A DNA stretch of 64,000 nucleotides from Venturia oleaginea (taxonomy: Eukaryota > Ascomycota > Dothideomycetes > Venturiales > Venturiaceae). Location of the stretch: positions 1,178,001 to 1,242,000 of the forward strand of contig JABMLP010000016.1 in NCBI GenBank assembly GCA_013176395.1, given 5' to 3'. Below the pieces are notes generated by a model. The model was not told where the DNA came from, made no database searches, and was given only the letters and a program-made list of their open reading frames with translations. The first letter of the stretch is position 1; every line of letters begins with the position of its first letter. A program made the position numbers and the translations under genes. Positions 1 to 9,520 of this stretch are shown piece by piece.

Positions 1-871
1 GTTGCGAGCCGCCTCGCTGGCGCCACCCTTACGGAAACTGTGACCGGAGAAGTTAGCCGTAGATATCGCGGGGTTCCACTGAAGCATTCGGCGTTTAAGG
101 GCGTCGGTAACCCTTTTTTTTTGGTACAGGCTCCTCGAAATCGGTGTTTCTTAACGGTGTCAGTACCGATGCTGAAGAGAGGAGCATGACCCGGTTGAGG
201 GTCGTATTGGTAGAGGCGGCGGAGAGCTTTGATAGGACAGGCGGTAATTGCTGGGGCGAGGTAGACGGTAACGCCTTCGTGATTGGTTTCGGTCTTCGAG
301 CGCTTGAGGTGGACTGTTGCGTAGGGTCATAGCAGAGTTCGCCAAGCCTGAACATGCCTCCAAAGGCCACCGCGTGAATAGCGGTAATGTTGAGCTCATC
401 TTTGGCCGTAGATGATAAGAACGGGCTCGAGATATCGGTGAGAAGCTGCCGGGTAATGTCGTTGCGAGGGCGCGTTGGGCGATTGAATAACCTCTTAAGG
501 CCCCGAAGGCAGGCCCTAATATATTCACTACCAAAGGCGTTGCTGGGCCAGCCTCTATCGACGTGATGGGCTCGAATAGCGGAGAGATTGCCCTCAATTG
601 TGCCGGGTAACACCTGTCGAATGGAGTCAACTCCAAAACCTCTTCGTTCAACGAACGCCGCAAGGGTCCTTTCGCAAGCTGGCCATGGCTGCTGTCCGTC
701 AAGGATATAAGATTGGGTATAGAGGGTGACGGCGTTCGTGTAGCCTTTGCGAGTATCTTCGGTAAGGCGACCCCAGAGCATTTTGACCCGGTTCTCGGAG
801 AAGGTAGGGCAGTCGGCCCTAAGGGCGTTGATATACGAGGTAGGAGGTTCGAAAGGGAGACATTCTGCCAA
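1..871 (-). pseudogene. tyrosine recombinase of DIRS-like element, frameshifted, C-terminus outside window
   Basis: From 871 the frame carries the core-binding part (TRKGYTNAVTLY, then a helical SAM-like segment) and the first catalytic Arg in AFGGMFRLGEL. Reading then moves to another frame at about 330-125, which has the lysine beta-hairpin region (HLKRSKTETNHEG, CPIKALRRLY). After a run of nine T (plus strand 114-122) it moves to a third frame, where positions 60-1 give SGHSFRKGGASEAARN. That is the H-x-x-R box of tyrosine recombinases. The nucleophilic Tyr would lie beyond the window. Two shifts make this copy non-functional; the one in the homopolymer could also be a sequencing error. 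Confidence 0.8.
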
Positions 872-906
872 TGTGTGAGGTTAGCAATCTTCCGTACGTC
901 AAGCCA

Positions 907-2474
907 TTATAGCGTGTCGGCAAGAGAGTTGTTCCCCGATGAGATCCAGTGAGGCCTAATCGTGTCATCGTTGGCCGCCGATAGTAGAAGCAGTTGACGA
1001 AGTGGGTTCATAGCTTCGCCTCGAACCGATTGATTCTTGAGCACGTAATATGCGGTAACGCTATCGGTGACGACATTGAGCTCCTTGTGAGCCCATTGGC
1101 GGCCCCAAATCGTAAGGGACGTAAGGATGGAATTGACTTCGTGGAAGTTGATATGAAGGTGAAGCTGCGATGGCTGATGAGGTAACGCGAAAGAGTGCTT
1201 TTGAGAGGGCCATCTGCTAGCAATCCTCGCTGATGAAATACGCGCCTGACGCAATAGATGAAGCGTCAGTAAACAAGGTGACTGCAGGGCGGTCGTCATC
1301 AAAGAAGTAGACTCCATTGTAGAGTAACAAGAGGTCTCTCCACCACTCGAGGTCGAGGCGGGCGCTGGGAGAGAGCTGGAGACGTGTAGAATGAGGTTTG
1401 AATGTAGAGGTAAAGTCCCATAACCTCCGAAGGTGAACCCGGCCTAGTCTTACCACTTGAGCGCAGAACGAGAAGAAGCCGGCGGCGGCTTCGATATCAA
1501 GGCGAGTAACCGACTTCGCGTTGAGTAGAGAGGACGCGATTCCGAGGCCTTTTTGAAGCTTCTTTGCCGGTAATCTAGCTTCCATCTTAAGCGTGTCGAT
1601 TTCGAGGCCGAGGGCCGTGACTGTAGTGCCTTGTTCATCCTTCTTAGTATTCTGATGAATGCCCAGTTCATTGGCAATGTAGTTGTAGTCATCTGAGGCT
1701 GCGCGGATGATACGTTGAGAGTTTTTCGAAGGTGCGAAGACGAATACGAAGTCATCTAGGTAGTGGGAGGTAACCCAGCCGAAGCGATGCTGGGTAATCC
1801 AATGAAAACCTTCTGCGAAGAGATTAAACAGGAACGGCGCGGTGCGAAGGCCAAAGGGAAGGCAATTTTCGATATAATGGTGACCCCATTTGAGGCCTAG
1901 AAGCCACCTATCCACTAACTGCCACGGGCACGTTGCGAAAGGCACTTTCGATATCGCGTTTGATGATGATTGCACCGCGGCCGGTGATCCGAATGGTCGT
2001 AAGAATGTCATCGAATTTGACATACGAGATTGCGCCGTAGGCAGCCGGAATGTGATCGTTCACTGAGTATGATGCTGGATATGACAAATGATGTATTAGT
2101 CTCCAGCCTCCGTCACCTTTGGGTACCAAGCCAAGGGGAGAGGAGATAAATGGCGCGTAGCCCGTATGTAATGAGATGCTGCCTCGCGCGAGGTCTTCCG
2201 TAACTTGACGTTCGATAACGTGAGGAGCTAATGAGGCTGACGTGAGATTTTTTGAGAGAATATGCTGAGAAGGTCCCAAGTACCCGATCTTGGCACCGTG
2301 TCTCAAAATACCACCGAGAATGTGAGGCAAAGGTCCTGGGTAGCGTGCCAGACGCGTTTTCCAGGCCGAAGGAATGAAAGGTGAAGGAGAGTTGCGTAGA
2401 GAAGGTGAGCGGTTGTTAAAAACTTCAAAGAGAGGAGTTGTATTAGGACGGGCTGGCGGAAGGCTACTGTTCAA
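907..2474 (-). pseudogene. reverse transcriptase-RNase H of DIRS-like element, frameshifted
   Basis: Frame one (2474-1908) carries the N-terminal pol region and RT motifs: SPLGLVPKGDGGWRLIHHLS and the catalytic Asp in KRDIESAFRNVP. It runs into a stop just after this. Frame two (to 1217) continues with CLPFGLRTAPFLFNLFAEG and the active-site box HYLDDF (Y-L-D-D). It ends in the start of RNase H (LFTDASS). A third frame (to 907) holds the rest of RNase H (VVTDS and NSLADTL). At least two frameshifts, near 1920 and 1220, therefore break one polyprotein. After NSLADTL an in-frame TAA replaces what is normally the Ser-Arg link to the recombinase. Confidence 0.8.
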
Positions 2475-2525
2475 TGTTGAATGAAAAGAGACTGCTTCTG
2501 GCCGAAGATTGACGCGACGAGAGAG

Positions 2526-3521
2526 CTATTTATGGTAAGAAGCTGGATGCTTCTTCCCACAGCCCTGTACCGAGCAGATATGAAGTCTACGACACTCTGG
2601 GTAGTAGCACTTGCCCTCGCTGTAGTTGTTGCAGGTCTCTTTGCTGATAAACTTCGAGGAGCCTCCATTTTCTCCTCCTGCCCTCGCAAAGCCGATTACC
2701 ATTTGTGGTGTGAGCTGGCTGGCAACCCATTCGACTGGGATACTCCAGTTTTCCACCGTAGTGGCTCCCTTTGTGATGGCCTCTATGTGCCAACGAAGTG
2801 CGAGAAGGAGGACTCCGTTTTGCCATATGTAAATGCGACTGAGGGCTATTACTCGTTGGTGAAAAGCCATCATTGCTCCATAGAGTAGAGGGTGAGTCCT
2901 CTGATGAAAGCTGGCCATAACCAGTACCCAATTAATCAAGGTTTCTGACCAGATTTCAGCAGAGTCTCCAAACATGGATATGGGCGCAAGGTTACGCTTC
3001 TGTGACATGCCACCCTGCTCGTTCATTATTAGCGTATTCTCCACCGGGTCTATCATGGCGTAGCTGAGGCGGAGGTATGGGAGGTTCTGCGGATGGAAGG
3101 TCTTCTTCCACATCTGTACGATATATCGTCGAGGTAGATTCGAATAGGCCATGACTGCTGTTTCAATCTCGGGGCAGGTGAAGAACTCACCCAAAGGGAC
3201 ACCATCCTCCTCTTGAACGGTTGTCCCTACAGAACCTACGACAGCCGATGCTGTTGCCGGGGCCGCTGAGGCTACTGGGGCGTCGCGAAGTCGTTCAGCG
3301 CGTTCGCGATTCGCTCGAGCCTCGAGGATGGCTTCCTGCTGGGCCTCAAGCATGGCGTTGAACAAGAGGTCACGCTGCCTTTGTGAAAAGAGATGGGAGC
3401 TATCTGGAAGTGTTATATTCCCGGCCGGAGCCTTGCTCTGCGATTGCGAGCTTTGAGACATCGTAGTGGAGGGTTCGCCGGTGGATGGATTATCGGAGAG
3501 CTCCTTTTCAGTCTCTACCAT
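2526..3521 (-). CDS. gag-like protein of DIRS-like element
   Basis: A 331-residue open frame starts at the ATG at 3521. An in-frame TAG lies about 175 bases further upstream, so a longer N-terminus without an ATG is open. The N-terminal 80 residues are Ser/Gln-rich and probably disordered. The middle is rich in Trp and aromatic residues. The C-terminus (about 293-331) has a Cys/His cluster (C-x7-C-x4-C-x3-H-x-C-x4-C-x3-H) like the zinc-binding tail of gag proteins in fungal DIRS/Ngaro elements. It probably binds element RNA. The frame is intact, unlike the pol part 52 bases downstream. Confidence 0.6.
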   Translation of the reverse strand: MVETEKELSDNPSTGEPSTTMSQSSQSQSKAPAGNITLPDSSHLFSQRQRDLLFNAMLEAQQEAILEARANRERAERLRDAPVASAAPATASAVVGSVGTTVQEEDGVPLGEFFTCPEIETAVMAYSNLPRRYIVQMWKKTFHPQNLPYLRLSYAMIDPVENTLIMNEQGGMSQKRNLAPISMFGDSAEIWSETLINWVLVMASFHQRTHPLLYGAMMAFHQRVIALSRIYIWQNGVLLLALRWHIEAITKGATTVENWSIPVEWVASQLTPQMVIGFARAGGENGGSSKFISKETCNNYSEGKCYYPECRRLHICSVQGCGKKHPASYHK

Positions 3522-3973
3522 TGTAGTTTCGTCGTCAGATTCGTTACTGAATAGTCTGCGACTAGAGGGGTCTTGGGAGGCGCTGCGGAGAGAGGCCCTG
3601 CTGATAGCGGCCTCGAAGTTGACCCTGTTAATGTCGGAGCCTCTATAAGAAGCTTCTGGCGGAATGGTAGCGACGTTGGTAGCCTAGGGGCTACTTGGTG
3701 TTGTAAAGGGGGCGAAATAAGTGGAGTGACCTAGGCCAAATGAGGGCAATTGTAGAGAACAATTGACGGCGATGCACGATTGCAACACCACGACGAAATG
3801 ACGAGAGACGCAAGGACGACGGTACGAACATGATGAAGGAAAGAGAATGTTAGAATAGAGAGAGAAACAGCCTATAAGTAGGATGTTGCGGATACGATGC
3901 AATAAGGACTTCGTCCCGTCGGCGTCGAGTGCGATTCCATTTACGAAAAATCACTCAGCCTCGGAGACTTCCC
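3522..3973. other. junction region between DIRS-like element and homeobox gene
   Basis: I see no convincing gene in these 450 bases. They should contain the terminal repeat of the DIRS-like element and the promoter or 5' part of the homeobox gene. I could not find the element boundary by eye, so it is not excluded that the insertion removed the original 5' end of the gene. Confidence 0.4.
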
Positions 3974-5448
3974 ATGCCCATCTGCGAAACTCCTTGTCCA
4001 GGCCCACAGCCTCCCGCTCCTCGAGACCTTAATGTTGCTGTAATGACAAGATCGGCCGTCGTAAACAAAGAGTTGGAAAATTACATGGACTTGCAAGAAA
4101 AAGTACCAAAGTCCTTGGGGACTAAAATAACGAGAGGGTTGGGACTGATCAAAAAAGAATCTTGGACAACGCGTTTAACAATAATCCATACCCAGAGGAA
4201 GATACACAAGCAAATCTTGCAGCTTCAATTGGCAGGACATTGAAGCAAGTCAAAACTTGGTTCAGCAATGCGAGACATAGAAGACCTTGCCCGTGTAAGT
4301 TTCTACTGGTTCTTATCGAGTTGAATCTATCTAACATCTTCAATAGCCTCTGATAAGTTCAACGGTGCTCAAGAGCAGGGCTTTCTTCCCTCCCAAGACC
4401 AAACTCCATTGCCTCCCTCGGATTACAATTTTACAGATCTGAACAACTGGATACAGGCACAAGGGCCATGGGACCAATTATCCTTCTCCCCTGAAAATGA
4501 TCCCAACCAGTTCGACATCAACAACATTGGGATTGAGACACAAGGGCCATGGGACCAATCACACCTTCCTGCTGGCAACGCAAGCACAACGCAGGGCCTT
4601 CTCCCTTTGACAAGCACCAATTTGGATCAAATATCTCTGAAGTCCAAAAGTTCGAATAGATCCCTTTTATCTCGTTAATTGGAGGCCCTGTGGAGCATGA
4701 GCTGAACGCGGCCCTGGTTGATTCAGCTCCACTTCCTTGGGAATTTTATGACGGCACGATCGATTTCACCATGCCTACGCCCTCGCCTAGCCCGTCTCTC
4801 TTTTCGGCTGGGCTTTCTGCATGTAGTGGAACCAGCTTGCACTCTGTGGGTAGTTATCACTCTGGACTAAGCTATATGTCATCTGCAAGTAGAGGGTCGC
4901 ATCAAGGCCGCAGGAAACATCCATATGTGAATCCGAGGAAGGTGGAGAATACAACCAAATACGCATGCGTTTTCTGCAAAGCGCGTTACAAAACCTTTAA
5001 CGAATGGAGACGGCATGAAGAGAGCGCCCACGTGTCGCCCGTTGAATTTATCTGCGAAGACCTCAAGCCAATGTTTATCGATGGGAAATGCATTTACTGT
5101 GGAGTTGGCGAAAAATCTTGGGACGAATTTACTAAGCACTCACATGCGAATGTGAGCCACAACCGCGTATGCCATCAAAAGCCAGAAGCTGAGAGGACAT
5201 TCAGCCGGAAGGATCACTTGCTGCAGCATGTTCGCAAGGTTCACCAGGCACCAGAATTTTCAATAGACGATAAGAATCGAACACGTGGGCCTGGATTGAG
5301 TAAACACATGCGCCAGATCGATGCCCAGGACCTTGCTCTCTTTGGCGGTTTTTGCGGTCTGCGCTCTATTGATTGGAGGAGCCGCGTCAATCATGTTCGC
5401 ACTCACTTCGAATCTGGACAGGATGTGTCGAAATGGGACTGGCATTGA
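3974..5448 (+). CDS. homeobox + C2H2 zinc finger transcription factor
   Basis: My model joins 3974-4060, 4135-4294, 4347-4649 and 4727-5448 (423 aa). The second intron (4295-4346) has a GTAAGT donor, a CTAAC branch and a TAG acceptor and is secure. The first and third are tentative but restore one frame; the donor of the third (GTTCGA) is weak. The homeodomain lies at about residues 26-86, with Q12, L16, F20, W48, F49, N51 and R53 in homeodomain numbering (TWFSNARHRR). The C-terminal half has a classical C2H2 finger (C-x2-C-x12-H-x4-H in YACVFCKARYKTF...), a finger-like segment ending RKDHLLQHVRKVH, and the tail WRSRVNHVRTHFESGQDVSKW found in fungal homeobox/C2H2 regulators. In the last finger the usual first Cys appears as Gly (GGFC). 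It is presumably a nuclear DNA-binding protein, target unknown. If introns 1 and 3 are not real, this is a frameshifted pseudogene. Confidence 0.6.
4295..4346 (+). other. intron 2 of homeobox gene
   Basis: Fifty-two nt with donor GTAAGT, branch CTAAC at 4331-4335 and acceptor CAATAG. Splicing joins the homeodomain frame to the frame that starts SDKFNGAQEQ. It is the best supported splice in this gene. Confidence 0.85.
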
Positions 5449-6739
5449 AGCAATAGCTTGTTCGCGGCGAAGCAGAAACAGCAGGAACAGCAGTTCATGA
5501 CACCTCTCTTTCCTTAGCCGAATTGCTTTGTATGATGTAAATACGTAGACAGGTAGAAAAGCTTCAGATGACTCCTTTTGACGATAGATAACTTTCGATA
5601 CTTGAGAGTACTCAGAACATGACTAAAGGCAATCGTTGCCCTCTTAAGTTTACCTACTCACGCTGGTTAAAAAACGAAATCTGCCTAGCTATACACGTGA
5701 GATTCATGTGACATCAATATCTTCTAGTCTCTCAGCCCATACATAGTTAAAGGTTCTTGACAAAAAATCGAGATAATTATTATCTAATGCCCACAGCAAG
5801 CCCTACTACTTTGCTTCGTTCACTTTACTTATGTGCTGCATTTTTGCCGTCCTTTTCAAGCCTCTTCACGTTTGTTCCCAAACATCATCAAAGTCCGCCA
5901 TCGGTCTTCAGTTCAGCATCACTTCTACTATTAGCTTACTCCAGCCTTCAGGGCAGTGCTAACGTGCAGCCAGCAACGCTGCCACCCGGGTGACAAATAA
6001 GTATTGCGGGCCATAGAAGTGATTCTGAATTCTCACCCAAAGTTGCAACTTCGAGTTGGTATTCCTCCACGACTATACAGGAATGATTCTAGGAATTACA
6101 AGTAGTATTCCTTAATTAAAACTACGATACCATCTCTTTCGATTTTTAATTTCGACTGTTGGAGAGAAAAGTATTGTTTCGTACTCTGCTTTTTGGTGAG
6201 GAAAACAGCTTGGATAGGCCCGCAATATTTGTCACCCGGGTGGCTGCTCATTGTCCCTAGAGAAATGAGAATGCCTTTTATGAATGAAGGAGAAAGCCTC
6301 ACCAAAAGTAGTCACTAGGAATGCTAACGTGCAACGTAGACGCCAGAAATGAACGAAGTGTTTTACACATTACAGATCGTAATTTCCACATTACAGATCG
6401 TATGGGCATGCTATTATGCAGGTTTCCGCAAGACAGTCGCTCTTCTCGGAATGCGATGGCAGTGTACTTAGTCTGTCTACCCGCTGAGTGAGAGTGTCCT
6501 TCAATTTCGTCTTGTTTGATTTGTTCGATTGGTTCGCTCCTCATAGAGTCTCTTCGCTCTTTTTGCTATCCTTTCTTCTATAGCACGCTGGTCGCGCTTG
6601 TTTATATCGTCTCTCGGACAAGCTACCATACCTTAATTAAAATTCTCTTTACACTCCGATCAGTTATATTACTACTTGCAACTTGGATAAGCACTCTCAC
6701 TTGTCAGTATCCATCACGCAAAAGGACTCAAAGCCTAGG
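5449..6739. other. intergenic region with MITE and short repeats
   Basis: No gene is supported. The region carries the MITE at 5983-6242, a 12-bp direct repeat (TGCTAACGTGCA at 5957-5968 and 6322-6333) that brackets it, and a 16-bp direct repeat CACATTACAGATCGTA at 6366-6381 and 6387-6402 (period 21). The stretch just before 6740 is the presumed leader of the HET gene. Confidence 0.6.
5983..6242. mobile_element. MITE, 260 bp, terminal inverted repeats, 5-bp TSD
   Basis: The ends are inverted repeats of about 28-30 bp starting CACCCGGGTGACAAATA and reaching GCGGGCC (5983-6012 and 6217-6242); the left copy has a 4-base insertion. Direct repeats GCTGC flank it (5978-5982 and 6243-6247) and can be read as the target-site duplication. 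No coding capacity is seen. It is a non-autonomous DNA transposon; the superfamily is not assigned. Confidence 0.65.
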
Positions 6740-8779
6740 ATGTCAAAACACACGAGGGACAGGTCGCTCATATCGAGGGCAGTTCATCGAGTCTTAAAAG
6801 ACAAGCACTACCGCCTCGCTGCGCAAGAACATCCATACGAACCTCTACTCACCCAAGAACATCAATACGAACCACTGCCATGCGGAGAAGAGTATACGAG
6901 GGTGGTCGTTCTTCAGCCGGCCGAAGACTTCGATGACGATTTGGTATGCCAGATCGAAGCGGTGAAATATCAAGAACCGGGGGTCCTTTTCGAAGCAATC
7001 TCCTACGCTCAGGGCCGCAGCACATTTCCGAAAATCCTAAGATGTATAACTGGTTGTTCTCACAGCCATCTCAGTATCACTCCAAACCTCGCGAATGCTC
7101 TCCGATACCTTCGACTCTCAGATGAGACAAGAACCCTGTGGGTTGATGCCGTCTGTGTCAACCAGGAAGATGCTCAAGAGAAGGCTTCCCAGGCAGCTCA
7201 GGTTGGCTGCATTTTTGCTGCGGCGCAAAGAGTGTCGGTATGGCTTGGGTTGCTCGACGAAGAGACTGCCGAAGCCTTCAATTTATGTCATGTTTTGGAA
7301 GACTCGGCGATTTCGTGCGGTCTCAGTAAAGATCATGAACCCAGTGTCACCCACACGGACTGGATCTCACCGGGCCCAAAAAGAGCGAGAAAAAATCTCG
7401 CTTGCGACTCTGTCCGCCAACAGAAAGGACTCGCCTTCAAACGGTTCCTGGAACGCCCGTGGTTCAATCGTCGCTCGCCAAGTCAGGAGACGTTCTTTGG
7501 GCGCGCAGTCCGGGTGCATTGTGGCAGTTCAATGATAGAAGCCGAGATCCTGGGACTGGCCATCGTAACCTCGCACGTTGTCAAGACAACACGAGCCCGC
7601 TCAACAAGAAGCACAAGCAAAGTTTCGTGCGACAACATAAATAAGAATATTCTCGGTCTTGCAGAAAAACTTGTTCGAATGGAGTTGGGAAGCACTTCCA
7701 GTATGCGGTACAAGGGGCAAAGCAAACGAAAGCAGTACCCCATTCTCCACCTACTTTCGAACGACGAGGATACCAATTTGTCTGACTCCAGGGAAGTCAT
7801 AGGTTCACAACTTAGCATTTCAACAATGACAAGTTTTAAAATCGATTACAGTGCCTCCGTGGAAGATACGTACATCGAATTCGCATACCATTGCATACAT
7901 TACCAATATCCACTGCAATCACCTTATGAAGTCATCCACCACGCCGCTCGCTGGAAAGACGTTCGCAGCGTCTCTGATCCACCGGAGCTAATCCTTCCGT
8001 CATGGGTCCCAGATTGGCGCAAGAAAAAGCCTGGATTGCTACTTACTGCTCACCCCAGCGTCTTCCGTTCAGCAACCCACATGCCCGCTCGCTTACTCGT
8101 CTCACCAGACAAACTCTGTCTCACCGCCGGTGGTTTACAAGTAGGCAAGATCAACACACGGAGTTGGCACGCCACTACCTCTCTAGATTCGGTATGGCTA
8201 GGTAATAGATACACCGAGAAACACGCTGAATATCAACTCCTCGGCTGGAAACGCGTTTATGAAAAGATGCTTGTTACGAACGGAGGCGCAATCCTTGCTT
8301 ATACGCTTATTGCTGGTGGAAGACCTGCGGATGTGAGGCAGAGTTTGGATGCGCATCTCGCGTGTACGAGGATGGAAGATATCTTTGATGTTTTGTGTGC
8401 GCATGTTCAACTAGGCGATGCGTTCTCAGATTGGCCAGAGTCGGCACGAGACTATTTTCGTTGTTTTCGCAACGTCATGAAACAACGGACGATATTTATG
8501 GTTGAGAGCAGGGAAAGAACGTATCTCGGTATTGGGCCTGAGTCTCTTCAGGCCGACGATGTTCTTGTTGTTCTGATGGGTGCGGAGACGCCTTTTATAT
8601 TGAGACCGGTTAACTATAGTCCTGGAGTAGCGTATTATCGTCAGTATAGTGGACGAGAAGGGGAGATCTCGCCGGAGGTGGGAAATTATGAGGTTGTTGG
8701 GGAGTGTTATGTTCATGGGTTGATGGAGGGGGAGGTGTGTGATTTGATGTTGGCAGAGGAGAATTTTGTCATTATTTGA
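6740..8779 (+). CDS. HET-domain (heterokaryon incompatibility) protein
   Basis: Single-exon gene of 679 aa from the ATG at 6740; the frame is open 57 bases upstream but has no ATG there. The HET domain spans about residues 77-250: FEAISYAQG, a stretch ending LRYLRLSDETRTLWVDAVCVNQED, then a Q-rich helix and VSVWLGLLDEE, and later RFLERPWFNR. The C-terminus has the tail typical of these proteins (ERTYLGIGPESLQADD, FILRPVN, VVGECYVHGLMEGE). HET proteins trigger cell death after fusion of unlike strains or act as downstream parts of fungal NLR systems; the partner is unknown. Two signature Trp residues are missing: SYxWG reads SYAQG (Gln91), and the R-x-W-x-x-QE box reads RRSPSQE. It may be a diverged or failing family member. 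A second, broken HET domain lies 4 kb downstream. Confidence 0.85.
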   Translation: MSKHTRDRSLISRAVHRVLKDKHYRLAAQEHPYEPLLTQEHQYEPLPCGEEYTRVVVLQPAEDFDDDLVCQIEAVKYQEPGVLFEAISYAQGRSTFPKILRCITGCSHSHLSITPNLANALRYLRLSDETRTLWVDAVCVNQEDAQEKASQAAQVGCIFAAAQRVSVWLGLLDEETAEAFNLCHVLEDSAISCGLSKDHEPSVTHTDWISPGPKRARKNLACDSVRQQKGLAFKRFLERPWFNRRSPSQETFFGRAVRVHCGSSMIEAEILGLAIVTSHVVKTTRARSTRSTSKVSCDNINKNILGLAEKLVRMELGSTSSMRYKGQSKRKQYPILHLLSNDEDTNLSDSREVIGSQLSISTMTSFKIDYSASVEDTYIEFAYHCIHYQYPLQSPYEVIHHAARWKDVRSVSDPPELILPSWVPDWRKKKPGLLLTAHPSVFRSATHMPARLLVSPDKLCLTAGGLQVGKINTRSWHATTSLDSVWLGNRYTEKHAEYQLLGWKRVYEKMLVTNGGAILAYTLIAGGRPADVRQSLDAHLACTRMEDIFDVLCAHVQLGDAFSDWPESARDYFRCFRNVMKQRTIFMVESRERTYLGIGPESLQADDVLVVLMGAETPFILRPVNYSPGVAYYRQYSGREGEISPEVGNYEVVGECYVHGLMEGEVCDLMLAEENFVII

Positions 8780-9079
8780 TTCTGGGAAAGAGCAGAGATA
8801 CCTATTTGTTTGGCAGCAGGACTAGCTAACATATTTATGAAATCATGATTAAGAGTAATGTATATTTTGGAATCAATTCGCGCCGTCTCGATTTCAACAT
8901 TTCGGCAACATGAGAGGATTCAGGAAGAGCAGGGAGTTTCAACAACGGGATCAACTGTATCGGTATTTGTTTCGCTAATTCCCTCCTGGTCTTGAAATGC
9001 GTATTGACAACTGTCTGCATTGGATAATTCTAGGATTAATCATACCAATCCAAGCAAGGCTGATTACTACTCAGCATCT
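8780..9079. other. intergenic, no gene seen
   Basis: Presumed 3' region of the HET gene. It ends at the target site of the Copia-type insertion (CGTCC, 9080-9084). I see nothing else in it. Confidence 0.5.
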
Positions 9080-9084
9080 CGTCC

Positions 9085-9286
9085 TGTTGCAATATGGTGG
9101 TAACACCAACGGTTTCCAAGTCGTTTCAAACCTGTTTGTTCTCACTCTTATTTGCTCGGTATCTCTGCGGTGTCAGAACCTACGTCAGTACACTCTCTTT
9201 GTATAGATAGCCCTCATTTTCCACTCAGTTCGAGGGTTATGCAGTCACTCATTGAATTCATACTTTGTGTTGTTCCACTTCAAACA
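9085..9286 (+). repeat. 5' LTR of Copia-type element
   Basis: It starts TGTTGCAATATGG, ends ACTTCAAACA, and is directly followed by the primer-binding site. A TATA-like TGTATAGATAG lies near 9201 and could be the promoter. Only the last 50 bp are repeated at the 3' end (10792-10841). Confidence 0.8.
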
Positions 9287-9306
9287 GTTATGAGCCCGGC
9301 TATCGC
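9287..9306 (+). promoter_or_regulatory. primer-binding site, half-tRNA-iMet type
   Basis: GTTATGAGCCC (9287-9297) is the reverse complement of GGGCUCAUAAC, the anticodon arm of eukaryotic initiator tRNA. Copia elements are primed by the 5' half of this tRNA cut in the anticodon loop. The site abuts the LTR end, as expected. Confidence 0.7.
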
Positions 9307-9520
9307 TTAAGGGTCTCCATCAGAATACGCTAAACTACTTCGAGCTTACCGCTTTCATTCTATACTCCTCTTCAGGCCTAGAGCTGCTGATTCAGGCACA
9401 ATCTACGCATATCTTTCGTATTTACAGCTATTCTGCCCCGACCCCGACGTCTCCTCCGAGGGAAGTTCCAACAACACATTATCACTTTTCAACCTCCATC
9501 GCTGTACAACGCTCTGCACG

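Larger units (their letters stand above)
1..3521 (-). mobile_element. DIRS-like tyrosine-recombinase retrotransposon, decayed, cut by window edge
   Basis: Three blocks lie in the same direction: a gag-like ORF (2526-3521), a reverse transcriptase plus RNase H (907-2474) and a tyrosine recombinase (871 to beyond position 1). This order, and a recombinase in place of a DDE integrase, is diagnostic of the DIRS/Ngaro order. The pol and recombinase parts change frame several times, so the copy is dead. No LTRs or inverted termini were located; the far end lies outside the window. No DAM-methylase domain is seen in the visible part, so DIRS versus Ngaro subtype is left open. Confidence 0.85.

Noticed and set aside
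4650..4726. Frameshift in the homeobox gene
   Set aside because: A 77-nt intron with CTGAAC branch and TTCAG acceptor restores the frame, so I prefer an intron, with reservation about the weak donor.
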